Notes under the pieces: generated by a model
Database searches by the model: none
Told to the model about the DNA's origin: nothing
The model's input: the letters and a program-made list of their open reading frames with translations, nothing else
DNA from: DASUVM01 sp036378955
Lineage (GTDB): Bacteria; Patescibacteriota; Saccharimonadia; Saccharimonadales; Saccharimonadaceae
Length of the DNA: 64,000 nucleotides
Direction: 5' to 3'
NCBI GenBank assembly: GCA_036378955.1
Contig: DASUVM010000009.1
Location: forward strand, 62,001-126,000
Part shown: positions 8,153 to 16,413 of the stretch, in pieces
Layout of the letters: each line of letters opens with the position of its first letter
Position numbering within the stretch: position 1 is the stretch's first letter
Made by a program: the position numbers and the translations under genes

Positions 8153-9349
8153 TCAGGCCAAGGTAGCCCTTAGTTTCTCTGCGAATGTGCTTGCCGCAAG
8201 ACGAACCAACAGGTCATCAGCCTCAAGCTTTTCTAGCGGATAGGGAATGATACGCCCATCGTGATCTACATAGGACTCGGGGTCGACATAGATAACCTTG
8301 AGGCCCTTCTGTTTGGCTGCCTGCTGCACCCTACGGCGGTCAGCATGCGAGCCCACCACCAGTAGCGAACGCGCGGCAGGGTGAAACTCTATATCGGGTA
8401 CGATATGCGCTTCGTCGTAACGGCGCACGTAAAGCTCCTCGAGCCCCACTAGCGAGCAGAGGCCGTCAAAGTTGTTTGTAATCACCGGCCCAACGATGAG
8501 GTTGGACGCATGCAGTTCCGCCAGCAACCTATAGAATTCGTTAGGCTTGGCTGCTAGTGCTCTGGCATATGGCACTGCTGCTTGCTTGGTGTAGAAAGCA
8601 GCAGGATCTGGCAGTAGCCTCTCTGGCAAGACATCTGTATCACCGTAGGCGAACTGATTGTCCTGTGTATACAATCCGTACACATTGTGCAGGTAGTTGA
8701 GCGGAGGAATACCCAGCTCCAGAGAGGCGCCGCCTCCTAGCTCGACCTGGGCTGGAAGGAGTGGTAGCAACTCTGCCAGATCCTCTACAACAATTGGGTT
8801 AGAAACGCGTGTGCCAGGGGTACGTACACCAGAGTTAAGCACTGCCCATGGCGACTCGTGGGCGATACGCTCGCGCGGGAACCCTTTAGATATCAGGGTG
8901 CATTCAACGGTTTCATAGTTGGGCCCGAAATCCCGACCAACCGCGAGATCCTCTTCATGCCGATCAGTGGTTGCGATCGTGAAGGCTAGCTCGCCATGTG
9001 CCCAGCTCTGGATGTCACCACTGCTCCAGCCACCTTGCGCAAGAGCCGTCTTTACCCTATCGAGATAGCGAGCGGCCTCATCTCGCGGTAGCGTACTGCA
9101 CAGCCACAGATAGCATTCGGTTATACAGAAGTCGTACCGACTTGCGTCTTCGGGCATCGGCACCATGTCGTAGCGGTCGATAACATGGATCATACGGCGC
9201 CTGCGATCGGTCAAATCTGTTAGATCGGGCACGGCATCCTGTGATCGCCGCCAGATGCTTTCTAGGTAGTCGCGGCTAGGCGCGACAAATTGCTTTTGCC
9301 ATCTCTGCTTGTCTGCCTCAGTGAGGCCAGACATGATTGTCCAACGCAC
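8153..9349 (-). CDS. Sir2 (sirtuin)-fold protein lacking the canonical catalytic histidine
   Basis: The C-terminal ~200 residues follow the Sir2 order: GGGASLELGIPPLN for the NAD-binding GAGxSxxSGIPxFR, then KPNEFYRLLAEL, TNNFDGL for TQNIDGL, and VVGSHADRRRVQQAAKQKG for the GTS/NAD segment. Where sirtuins have the general-base His (xxHG) this protein has ELYVRRYDE, and no Zn-binding cysteine pairs are visible. The N-terminal ~190 residues match no family I recognise. It may be an NAD-binding or NADase-type Sir2 domain more than a deacylase. GTG 9349 is chosen because an extended -10 (TGATAAAAT, 9356-9364) ends 6 nt before it; ATG 9334 is the alternative. The gene is more GC-rich than its neighbours. 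Confidence 0.65.
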   Translation of the reverse strand: MRWTIMSGLTEADKQRWQKQFVAPSRDYLESIWRRSQDAVPDLTDLTDRRRRMIHVIDRYDMVPMPEDASRYDFCITECYLWLCSTLPRDEAARYLDRVKTALAQGGWSSGDIQSWAHGELAFTIATTDRHEEDLAVGRDFGPNYETVECTLISKGFPRERIAHESPWAVLNSGVRTPGTRVSNPIVVEDLAELLPLLPAQVELGGGASLELGIPPLNYLHNVYGLYTQDNQFAYGDTDVLPERLLPDPAAFYTKQAAVPYARALAAKPNEFYRLLAELHASNLIVGPVITNNFDGLCSLVGLEELYVRRYDEAHIVPDIEFHPAARSLLVVGSHADRRRVQQAAKQKGLKVIYVDPESYVDHDGRIIPYPLEKLEADDLLVRLAASTFAEKLRATLA

Positions 9350-9355
9350 TTACGT

Positions 9356-9364
9356 ATTTTATCA
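9356..9364 (-). promoter_or_regulatory. Extended -10 promoter, leaderless start of the Sir2-like gene
   Basis: Minus-strand TGA + TAAAAT followed by ACGTAA and then GTG at 9349. Six-nt spacing implies transcription from the start codon. Confidence 0.5.
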
Positions 9365-9433
9365 GGCCTTCGCATGTCTCGACCAGACTATGCTGCATGT
9401 CAAAAGCACCACGACACGGTGGCATTGCTAAGT

Positions 9434-10747
9434 CTATTGTCCTACGCCTTTATAATGTATTCCTGCTTTCAAAAAGTCATCTTTTGCCAAGCAATTTCTG
9501 CCGTCGAGTACAAAACGGATGCTATGCGATTGTAGTAGTTTTGGGGTTACTTTTCGTATATATTCTTTGTGGTCAGTGGCAATAAAGACAGCATCAGTAT
9601 TTTTTATTGCCTCTTCAAGATTCGTTGCAATTTGGGCACTGCCCAACTTCACTTCTGTCATAGCAACAAAAGGGTCATGAACGACTAATTCCCTGGATTT
9701 ACGCATCAGTATATGCGCCACCTCAATAGCGGGGCTGCGCCGTGCGTCACGGGTGTTCCCTTTATATGCTAAACCAAGGAGAGCAATCCTTGCCTGCTGC
9801 ATACCGACCCCACCTTTTGCCATTAGTTGCTGTAAGAGATGGACGGCATAAGATGGCATCTTTTCATTTAATTCCATGACGTCATCTAATAGACGAGTAT
9901 CAACTCCATAGTAGCGAGCTCGCTTGATGACATAGTAAATGTCTTCAGGTATGCAATGGCCGCCTGGCCCTATGCCCGGCCTAGCAAGTTCTAGGCCAAA
10001 TTGATCAATCTTAGATTTTAAGCCTCTTGTAACATTACCAATGTCTATATTCATGGCATCACAGATTACCGCAGCCTGATTGGCCAAGGCAATTGTCGCA
10101 TTTCTATAACTGTTCTCCCAGGCTTTTACGAACTCTGCTTCTTCCAAAGATTCGAGCATAACAATATCAGCATTAATAATAGACTTGTAAAATTTTGCTG
10201 CAGCTAAGCCACACTGTTCTGTCGCGCCACCAATTACACGGTTAATATTGCCGATATGAAGCTTAGGGTTGCCCGGATCAATACGTTCAGGACAATGCGC
10301 TACATAAAAATCAACACCGCATTTCAATTTTGAAACTTCTTCTAGCAGTGGAATGACATGCTTGCGTGTCACGCCCGGGTACACGGTACTTTCTATAGCC
10401 ACGATTTGGCCTCTCTGTAGGCGAAGTGCAACTTGCTTCACTGCATTTAGAACAAACGAAAGATCGGGAACATTATTTGTTGTAGGGGTAGGCACACATA
10501 TCAATACCACCTGCGCCTTTTTTACGACATCATAATCTGCTGTTGCTATAAGCTGTTCTTTTTTTGTGTTGAGTAGGTTTCGCTTAAGTCGCTCGTCATT
10601 AGGAAAGGGAGTTTTACGTTCGTTAATGTTTTTAATAGTTACGGCATTGACGTCAATGCCGTACACTTTATATTTACTAGATGCTTTAACGGCAAGCGGC
10701 AGTCCTACGTATCCTAGCCCAACTACTGCAGCATTTTCTACGGCCAT
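9434..10747 (-). CDS. Nucleotide-sugar dehydrogenase (UDP-ManNAc/UDP-glucose dehydrogenase family)
   Basis: NAD-dependent four-electron oxidation of a UDP-hexose to the uronic acid. Rossmann motif VVGLGYVGLPLA at residues 8-19, the TPT...DLSF segment, STVYPGVTRK, FYVAHCPERIDPG, the Lys/Asn helix EFVKAWENSYRN, and the catalytic cysteine in GPGGHCIPEDIYY (usually GVGGHCIPVDP). The C-terminal domain carries LGLAYKGNTRDARRSP. HCPERI...PG fits the UDP-ManNAc (WecC/TviB) branch at least as well as UDP-glucose dehydrogenase, so the sugar is left open. GGAGGTAATGT precedes ATG 10747. Together with the UDP-xylose synthase at 12003 it could make UDP-glucuronate and then UDP-xylose. Confidence 0.85.
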   Translation of the reverse strand: MAVENAAVVGLGYVGLPLAVKASSKYKVYGIDVNAVTIKNINERKTPFPNDERLKRNLLNTKKEQLIATADYDVVKKAQVVLICVPTPTTNNVPDLSFVLNAVKQVALRLQRGQIVAIESTVYPGVTRKHVIPLLEEVSKLKCGVDFYVAHCPERIDPGNPKLHIGNINRVIGGATEQCGLAAAKFYKSIINADIVMLESLEEAEFVKAWENSYRNATIALANQAAVICDAMNIDIGNVTRGLKSKIDQFGLELARPGIGPGGHCIPEDIYYVIKRARYYGVDTRLLDDVMELNEKMPSYAVHLLQQLMAKGGVGMQQARIALLGLAYKGNTRDARRSPAIEVAHILMRKSRELVVHDPFVAMTEVKLGSAQIATNLEEAIKNTDAVFIATDHKEYIRKVTPKLLQSHSIRFVLDGRNCLAKDDFLKAGIHYKGVGQ

Positions 10748-10843
10748 ACATTACCTCCACTACTTACTTGTTAGTGTAATAATTCGCGTGCTACTATTAT
10801 ATAGTCCTGGATATCGTTGGCATAGTGAGAAGAATGGCTACAC

Positions 10844-11842
10844 ATGATCTCTTTTGTTTGGCCGGATAACGACACACCTTTCGTACCCTGGCATGCAGGT
10901 TGCGAAATGTATACAGCTGGTCTCATCAAAGGCCTCCAGCGACGCGGCATTCCCACTCGCCTGATTACATGTAATACAACTGCCGCTGATAGCGCCGCCG
11001 AGTCCGCAGACGTACCACACCTGGCACTCAATGGCCAGTCATCACTTTCGCAGCTGGATGACATATTGGTTTTCGTATATCGGCCACCGCAGGTTAATAC
11101 AAAGCATCCTGCATATTTTGTCTTGGCTACTCCTGCGAAGGATCCGCGCTCTATTTTTACAAGCGGTGTCGATATGCCGCGTACTATCGTTATGAGTAAG
11201 TTCAAGGCAAGGTATTGGCAGTCGGCACTAGGCTTGTCGGCCAGGCCATTCGTCGTATACCCGTTTGTAGACGAGGTCTTCTCGGCTACAAACCGGCCGG
11301 CTTATGAAGGGCCACCTCGTGTCCTATTTGCCGGAAGGGCGGTACGCGAAAAAGGAATCTATACTCTGTTCGACAGTCTGCATTTGCCTCCTCTGCGTGA
11401 CGAATCCTATAGCCTTACCTGTGTCAAGGGTAGGGTTGGCAGGGGTGATGGCGCGATCATCAATGTGCTGTATGACGCGCACCCGCGAGTCAATGCAGTT
11501 GAAGCGCACCAGGATCGTGAAAGTATGGCGCGCCTTTATGCCAAACATGACATATTGGTTGTGCCAACAAGTAGTATCAACTGGGTAGAATCGTTTGGGA
11601 TGGTCTCAACAGAGGCACAGCACAGCGGCTGTCGAGTGGTTGCTTCGAATGACGGCGGCCTGCCTGAGACTGACTGTGGCGGACTTTTGACCGTTCCGCC
11701 CGACAATCCCCTTGCGCTCGCCGAAGGGCTAGTGCAAGCCATGGCACTTGGGCCACTTAATGAAATCCAACGGCGACAGGCGGCCCAGTGCTACACTGTT
11801 GACCAATCGGTCGACGAACTGCTGCATGCGATTACCATGTAG
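10844..11842 (+). CDS. Glycosyltransferase, GT-B fold (family 4-like)
   Basis: Retaining GT-B glycosyltransferase of 332 aa. The C-terminal domain contains VLFAGRAVREKG (donor-domain start, about residue 160), then ILVVPTSSINWVESFGMVSTEAQHSGCRVVASNDGGLPE, with the ESFGM..TEA(E-x7-E) nucleotide-sugar site at about residues 249-257. The N-terminal acceptor domain begins with a GGxE-like HAGCEMY segment. No membrane helix. It sits between a nucleotide-sugar dehydrogenase (divergent) and UDP-xylose synthase, so a surface polysaccharide or glycolipid carrying an acidic sugar or pentose is likely. A strong terminator follows. Confidence 0.8.
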   Translation: MISFVWPDNDTPFVPWHAGCEMYTAGLIKGLQRRGIPTRLITCNTTAADSAAESADVPHLALNGQSSLSQLDDILVFVYRPPQVNTKHPAYFVLATPAKDPRSIFTSGVDMPRTIVMSKFKARYWQSALGLSARPFVVYPFVDEVFSATNRPAYEGPPRVLFAGRAVREKGIYTLFDSLHLPPLRDESYSLTCVKGRVGRGDGAIINVLYDAHPRVNAVEAHQDRESMARLYAKHDILVVPTSSINWVESFGMVSTEAQHSGCRVVASNDGGLPETDCGGLLTVPPDNPLALAEGLVQAMALGPLNEIQRRQAAQCYTVDQSVDELLHAITM

Positions 11843-11850
11843 TGTCTAGG

Positions 11851-11890
11851 TTCGGTGTCGGCTCTTTACGGTGCCGACACCGAATTATTT
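11851..11890 (+). terminator. Rho-independent terminator after the glycosyltransferase
   Basis: Twelve-bp perfect stem TTCGGTGTCGGC (11851-11862) / GCCGACACCGAA (11873-11884) followed by TTATTT. Confidence 0.8.
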
Positions 11891-12002
11891 CAATAAATCG
11901 CGGCTGAAGCGTTGTTTTGAGTCTATCATTTTTAGTTGTAGCGGGATGGGATTCAGGTCATAGAGAACCACGGATACATTTTTGGATTAACAGGAGACGA
12001 AC

Positions 12003-12974
12003 ATGAAACGGATACTAGTAACAGGCGGAGCAGGTTTCATAGGTTCCCACTTATGTAAGCGACTATTGACGGAAGGTAATGAGGTGCTCTGTGTCGATAA
12101 CTTCTTCACCGGTCAACGCAGGAACATTGTTGAAATGCTAGATGATCCTCGCTTCGAGCTATTACGGCATGACATTACCTTTCCGCTTTATGTCGAAGTC
12201 GATCAGATATACAACCTTGCTTGCCCTGCCTCCCCAGTTCATTATCAGTTTGACCCGGTACAGACGACCAAAACTAGTGTCGTGGGAGCTATAAACATGC
12301 TCGGTTTAGCAAAACGAACCAAGGCTCGCATTCTGCAGGCTTCAACAAGCGAAGTATACGGTGACCCAGAGAGGCACCCTCAAGAAGAATCCTATTGGGG
12401 GCGAGTGAACCCAATAGGCATACGCTCTTGCTACGACGAAGGCAAACGCTGTGCCGAGACGCTGTTCTTTGATTATCATCGCCAACACAATCTAGATATA
12501 CGGGTTGTACGCATTTTTAATACCTACGGGCCGAATATGCACCCTAGTGATGGGCGCGTGGTTTCTAACTTTATTGTGCAAGCGCTTCACGACAAAGACA
12601 TCACCATCTACGGTGATGGCTCGCAAACGAGAAGTTTTCAATATATCGCAGATCTCATCGAAGGCATGATTCGCATGATGAATAACGAGGAAGGCTTTGT
12701 AGGGCCCGTCAATCTGGGCAACCCTGTTGAGTTCACGATGAAAGAACTATCCGAAAAAGTCTTGGAGATGCTACCGGAGAGCAAAAGCAAAATTATCTAC
12801 AAACCTCTGCCGCAGGACGACCCGCAGCGGCGAAAGCCGGATATATCTCTGGCGCGAGCAAAGCTAGGTTGGGAGCCGGAGGTGCGGCTAGAAGAGGGCC
12901 TTAAGCAGACGATGAGATACTTTATTAACCATAGCCCTGGGAGTAGCAATTCGCATTACTTAGCCGCGCCGTAA
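12003..12974 (+). CDS. uxs: UDP-glucuronate decarboxylase (UDP-xylose synthase)
   Basis: Extended short-chain dehydrogenase that converts UDP-glucuronate to UDP-xylose with bound NAD+. Seen: NAD site TGGAGFIGSHL (residues 7-17), the family-typical CVDNFFTG and HDIT, ACPASPVHYQ, catalytic Ser in ASTSEVYGDP, YDEGKR as the YxxxK pair, RIFNTYGPNM, and DGRVVSNFI. Length 323 aa matches bacterial UXS. AGGAG lies 9 nt before the ATG. The last 19 nt overlap the convergent VOC gene. Confidence 0.93.
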   Translation: MKRILVTGGAGFIGSHLCKRLLTEGNEVLCVDNFFTGQRRNIVEMLDDPRFELLRHDITFPLYVEVDQIYNLACPASPVHYQFDPVQTTKTSVVGAINMLGLAKRTKARILQASTSEVYGDPERHPQEESYWGRVNPIGIRSCYDEGKRCAETLFFDYHRQHNLDIRVVRIFNTYGPNMHPSDGRVVSNFIVQALHDKDITIYGDGSQTRSFQYIADLIEGMIRMMNNEEGFVGPVNLGNPVEFTMKELSEKVLEMLPESKSKIIYKPLPQDDPQRRKPDISLARAKLGWEPEVRLEEGLKQTMRYFINHSPGSSNSHYLAAP

Positions 12975-13353
12975 TTGTAAACACCCATAACATTGCCCTC
13001 AGTGTCGCTAAAGAGTGCCACGCGATTCCATATTCGGCAATTTCGGTGCGTGGCTGTATAATTCGGCCACCGGCTGTCTCGACCGCTTTTAGTTTTGCGT
13101 CAATGTCATCAACGTGGATGTTTATGACTGGCCCAGCGTCAGAAGCGCCCATGCGTTTGTGAATACCCCCATTAATGCCGCCTACTTCGGTAGGGTTGCC
13201 GTGCTCGTTGGCCTTAACGGTTATCGCAAATGTAGCGTTGCTACCCATTGGCGGCGTTGCCCAACCAAATACTTTGTTATAAAACTCACTTGCGCGTGCC
13301 ACGTCGTCAGCTGGCATTTCAAACCACGATACTTTATCTGCTTGCTTTGTCAT
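12956..13353 (-). pseudogene. VOC (glyoxalase-like) protein with a late frameshift
   Basis: A VOC-superfamily protein: WFEMPADDVARASEFYNKVFGW at the N-terminus, GGINGGIHKR mid-way, INIHVDDIDAKLKAVE, and GGRIIQPRTEIAEYGI. After EYGI the frame reads WHSLATLRAM; shifting one nt at about 13027-13030 restores VALFSDTEGNVMGVYNYG, the usual ending, and a TAA at 12956. A single base is therefore missing relative to the ancestral gene. AAGGAG precedes ATG 13353. It may be genuinely inactivated or the indel may be a sequencing/assembly error, since everything else is intact. Confidence 0.75.
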
Positions 13354-13423
13354 ACAAATACTCCTTATTTAACTTGTATTTGTATGTAGTTTAATTTGTT
13401 ATGAGAAGTACGTATTGTACAGA

Positions 13424-13520
13424 TCAGACATCGAACTTACTAAAATACTGTGCTGGTGTGTAGCCTGTAATCGCTCGAAATGAACGAATAAAGTGCGACT
13501 GGTCGGTGTATATCGACTCT
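13424..13520 (-). pseudogene. AraC-family regulator, C-terminal fragment
   Basis: On the minus strand, a frame ending in TGA at 13424 encodes YTDQSHFIRSFRAITGYTP and then AQYFSKFDV. This is the second helix-turn-helix and signature of AraC/XylS activators (usually F.dqshF.r.Fkr..G.tP..yr). No upstream part of the gene exists: the methyltransferase stop is 10 nt away. It is the tail end of a lost regulator. Confidence 0.65.
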
Positions 13521-13529
13521 CGGTAAGAG

Positions 13530-14387
13530 TTATGCTAGTTCTTCAACCTGAAGCAAAATTGCATGCGCAACGGGCACTTTACTATCAAACTCTTCGATGC
13601 TGACGTTGCGAAGCACGCTCAGCAAGCGCTTGTGCGCGTCGGGTGAAAGTTTGAGTACTTCCCAGTATGTTTGTATAAGTTTTAAGTAGGTATCAACTGG
13701 CAGCTCATGTTCAACGGTCCAATGCTGGTAGCTCACTGGCTTGAGATATGGCGTGAAGTCGCGTAGTGGAATGTCGTCTGCGCTGCGCGACAGCCGTGCT
13801 TCTCGATCAGGTAACACCCCTCTGTACTCCTCTGGCAATAAATGCTCTGAAGCATCCGAAAACTTCGCCACTCGAGGCGAATATACATCAAGCGGCGTAT
13901 GAATGAGCGCTAAGCGTCCACGCGATTTTAGCAAGCTCGCGATCATTTCAGCAGTTTTCAATCGTCCCCTTTCTCTAATTGCCCAATGAATGGCGGTAAT
14001 TGCTACGACACCATCATAAGCTCCTTCTAGCTTACCGCTTTCAACTGCCTCACCGAAGCGGCTGTTAATAAAACGCACAGAGGGAACTTTAGCGTCCCTT
14101 TGTTTGCTAAAATCTGAATCTGTATGGACGACATGATTCTTCAGGCGCTCTCGGGCAATGGTTATCATTCGTGGGTCTGGTTCTACGCCGACGACATTTA
14201 GACCGCGCGCTAACAGAGCCTCTGTGCCAAGGCCCGTGCCCATGCCAATTTCGACAACAGTGTCGCCTTCATTAAGGGCCGCATGTTTCACTAGTTCGTT
14301 CATGGCATGCGCATAATAACCTTCTTGAAAGCGCGGGCGGCTATCGTCATACAGCTGAGCATTATTGCCAAAATTTTCTCCGGTCAT
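13530..14387 (-). CDS. Class I SAM-dependent methyltransferase
   Basis: Rossmann-fold methyltransferase, 285 aa. Motif I VVEIGMGTGLGTEALL (about residues 44-59) binds AdoMet, GVEPDPRM is the acidic loop after beta-2, and GVVAITAIHWA fits motif IV. The N-terminus (FGNNAQLYDDSRPRF...Y) resembles the UbiE/Methyltransf_11 small-molecule class that acts on unknown substrates. An extended -10 (TGCTACAAT, 14396-14404) ends 8 nt before the ATG, with no Shine-Dalgarno. Confidence 0.8.
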   Translation of the reverse strand: MTGENFGNNAQLYDDSRPRFQEGYYAHAMNELVKHAALNEGDTVVEIGMGTGLGTEALLARGLNVVGVEPDPRMITIARERLKNHVVHTDSDFSKQRDAKVPSVRFINSRFGEAVESGKLEGAYDGVVAITAIHWAIRERGRLKTAEMIASLLKSRGRLALIHTPLDVYSPRVAKFSDASEHLLPEEYRGVLPDREARLSRSADDIPLRDFTPYLKPVSYQHWTVEHELPVDTYLKLIQTYWEVLKLSPDAHKRLLSVLRNVSIEEFDSKVPVAHAILLQVEELA

Positions 14388-14520
14388 CGCGATCTATTGT
14401 AGCAATTTTTATTCAGATGACTAGCGAGGATTTCGCTGCTATTGCTGAGTCGGCTGCCCCCGGTAAACTACTCGTTTGCTACCCATGATCTTAAGCTGCC
14501 AAATTAAGCTACAATATGCT

Positions 14521-16206
14521 TTAGGGCATTGTGATATCTACCCTAAAATGAACAGGGTCGACGGTTGTCGGGCCACCCCACATTTGGGTGCTACCAGACC
14601 AAGTAGCACCCCCGTTAACAAGGCGGCGTTCATTAATGTCTCTAGCAGCTGTGGCAGAACAAGAGCATTGGTAGACACCCGAAAAGACCGCCCCTGAAAC
14701 AGGGTCTGCTCGTAGCCGGACGAATGATGTATCGTCGCTACCGCTGGCGACAGTCGCCGTGCCCCACGCCGTTGCTGACCACTGCCTGTCAGTCCGGGTA
14801 GCGCCATCTCCCCATGTCAGCCATGCTTTGCCAAGGTTTGTTGAATAGGTTTCCCAAATAACATCGAAGTTTCTAGAGGCAACATTTTCGGTCGCGGTGT
14901 CGTGTTCGGGGTGCTGTGTTGCTGTATCCCAGGCTGTTCCTGACCATTTGCGGGTATTAAGCCCACCGCCTGAATCTTGTATGCCCAACATTATTTCATC
15001 GGAACCTGGCCGAGCTGCCATTTGCACCCAGTTTGCTATGAGCATTGCCGGGATATCTAACAGAGTTGCAGCGCTTAGTGTTGTTCCGTTCCAGGTACGA
15101 TATTGCATGTCTGTTGAAACTGAATCACCCCAAGCAAATAGTATATGACCGGAACTTTGCTCGTATTCAATGTCGATACCCTTTCTGGCGGCGCTTGAGG
15201 CTGTAGCATCCCATACTGTCGCCGCTCCCATATTGTTCCAGGCACTGCCCGTCCAGCGCATACCATAGACATCGGCGTTGGCGTCAAGCAAAAGCAGGGC
15301 AATTTCATTACTGGCATTGAGCGGGTTCTGTTGCAGCTCGATCCAGTTAATAGCACCAGTCGTCGGCGGAGCGGTAATGGTCGTTGCTGTCGACAACGTG
15401 CTGCCATCCCAAATTCGGTAAGCAAAATCGGCACCGGCTGAATAGGCGATGATTGCCCGGCCGGTGGTGTTCTCATATGATATATCGAAGCTGCGGGTTG
15501 TGGCTGGCCCGGTGCCAACTTGTGTACGGTTACCCCAGCTGGTACCGTTCCATACCTGGAAGTAGATTGCTCCACTGGCATCTTGCGTGCCTAAAACTGT
15601 CTCATTACGGATGCTAGAGCTCTTTACTACTATGTAATTAATATTACCACCGACCGTCATAGCCGAACCCTCGGCACTCCAGCTGGAGCCGTCCCAGGTT
15701 CGATAAAAAGGCGTGTTAGTCGTTTTGGAATACGCCATCATAATCGGACCACTCGTAGGAGCGGGTGGAGTAATGGCTGCCAACCAGTTGGTGAGCTGGG
15801 TCGTAACGACCGTTTCTCTGGCCTGGCCACTGGTCGTCCAGGTTACCCGCGAGCTAATAACCTTACGGTCTGCCCCGTTGTCGGTAATGGTGATCTGCCG
15901 GGTGTAGATATCGGTGGTATCCGATGTTCCCGAAAAGTTCCAGACACCGCTGCTGTTTGTAAGCCCGAATGTACCATTTGATATGTTGGCGTAATTGGCG
16001 TTGCGAATATTGCGCACTGCCTCTAAGCCTTCTTCGGCAAGCAAGTTAGCACGGCCCCTGTCGCCGGCGTTGGCGGTAGATTGCCGGCCGTAGATGATAG
16101 CACCGATCAGAGCACTAACTAAAAGACCAAAAACGGTGGCTGCCAGCAAGACTTCAACCGCCGAAAAGCCCCGCTGACTTCTTTTTCTCATTGAAAAGCG
16201 GATCAT
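14521..16206 (-). CDS. Type IV prepilin-like protein with long beta-rich C-terminal repeat region
   Basis: Begins with a type III/IV prepilin leader: basic RKRSQRG, cleavage at G|FSAVEV with the conserved Glu at +5, and a hydrophobic helix LLAATVFGLLVSALIGAII. It would be processed by prepilin peptidase and built into a type IV pilus. The ~450 residues that follow are unlike a small pilin: repeated units of the kind YRTWDGSSWS, QVWNGTSWG, YRIWDGSTLS, MRWTGSAWN, RTWNGTTLS, TRKWSGTAWD, RQWSATAWG occur about every 45-50 residues, suggesting a beta-propeller. It is probably a tip or minor pilin acting as adhesin. No other pilus genes are in the window. Confidence 0.8.
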   Translation of the reverse strand: MIRFSMRKRSQRGFSAVEVLLAATVFGLLVSALIGAIIYGRQSTANAGDRGRANLLAEEGLEAVRNIRNANYANISNGTFGLTNSSGVWNFSGTSDTTDIYTRQITITDNGADRKVISSRVTWTTSGQARETVVTTQLTNWLAAITPPAPTSGPIMMAYSKTTNTPFYRTWDGSSWSAEGSAMTVGGNINYIVVKSSSIRNETVLGTQDASGAIYFQVWNGTSWGNRTQVGTGPATTRSFDISYENTTGRAIIAYSAGADFAYRIWDGSTLSTATTITAPPTTGAINWIELQQNPLNASNEIALLLLDANADVYGMRWTGSAWNNMGAATVWDATASSAARKGIDIEYEQSSGHILFAWGDSVSTDMQYRTWNGTTLSAATLLDIPAMLIANWVQMAARPGSDEIMLGIQDSGGGLNTRKWSGTAWDTATQHPEHDTATENVASRNFDVIWETYSTNLGKAWLTWGDGATRTDRQWSATAWGTATVASGSDDTSFVRLRADPVSGAVFSGVYQCSCSATAARDINERRLVNGGATWSGSTQMWGGPTTVDPVHFRVDITMP

Positions 16207-16413
16207 ACATTACACCCATCTGTACTTATGCTACGTAGCTCTATTTTAGCATGGGTGCTACCTTAGGCTAAAAATACCATTTAATCTAATAATCATTTAA
16301 TAATTATGCTGTACATTGAGTAAATGTGAAGACATGCCGTTGAGGATGTCTAAGGATGACACCATAGGGCAATGTTTTGCTAGTGACGACCAGCAGATGC
16401 CGACCCGGAGAAA

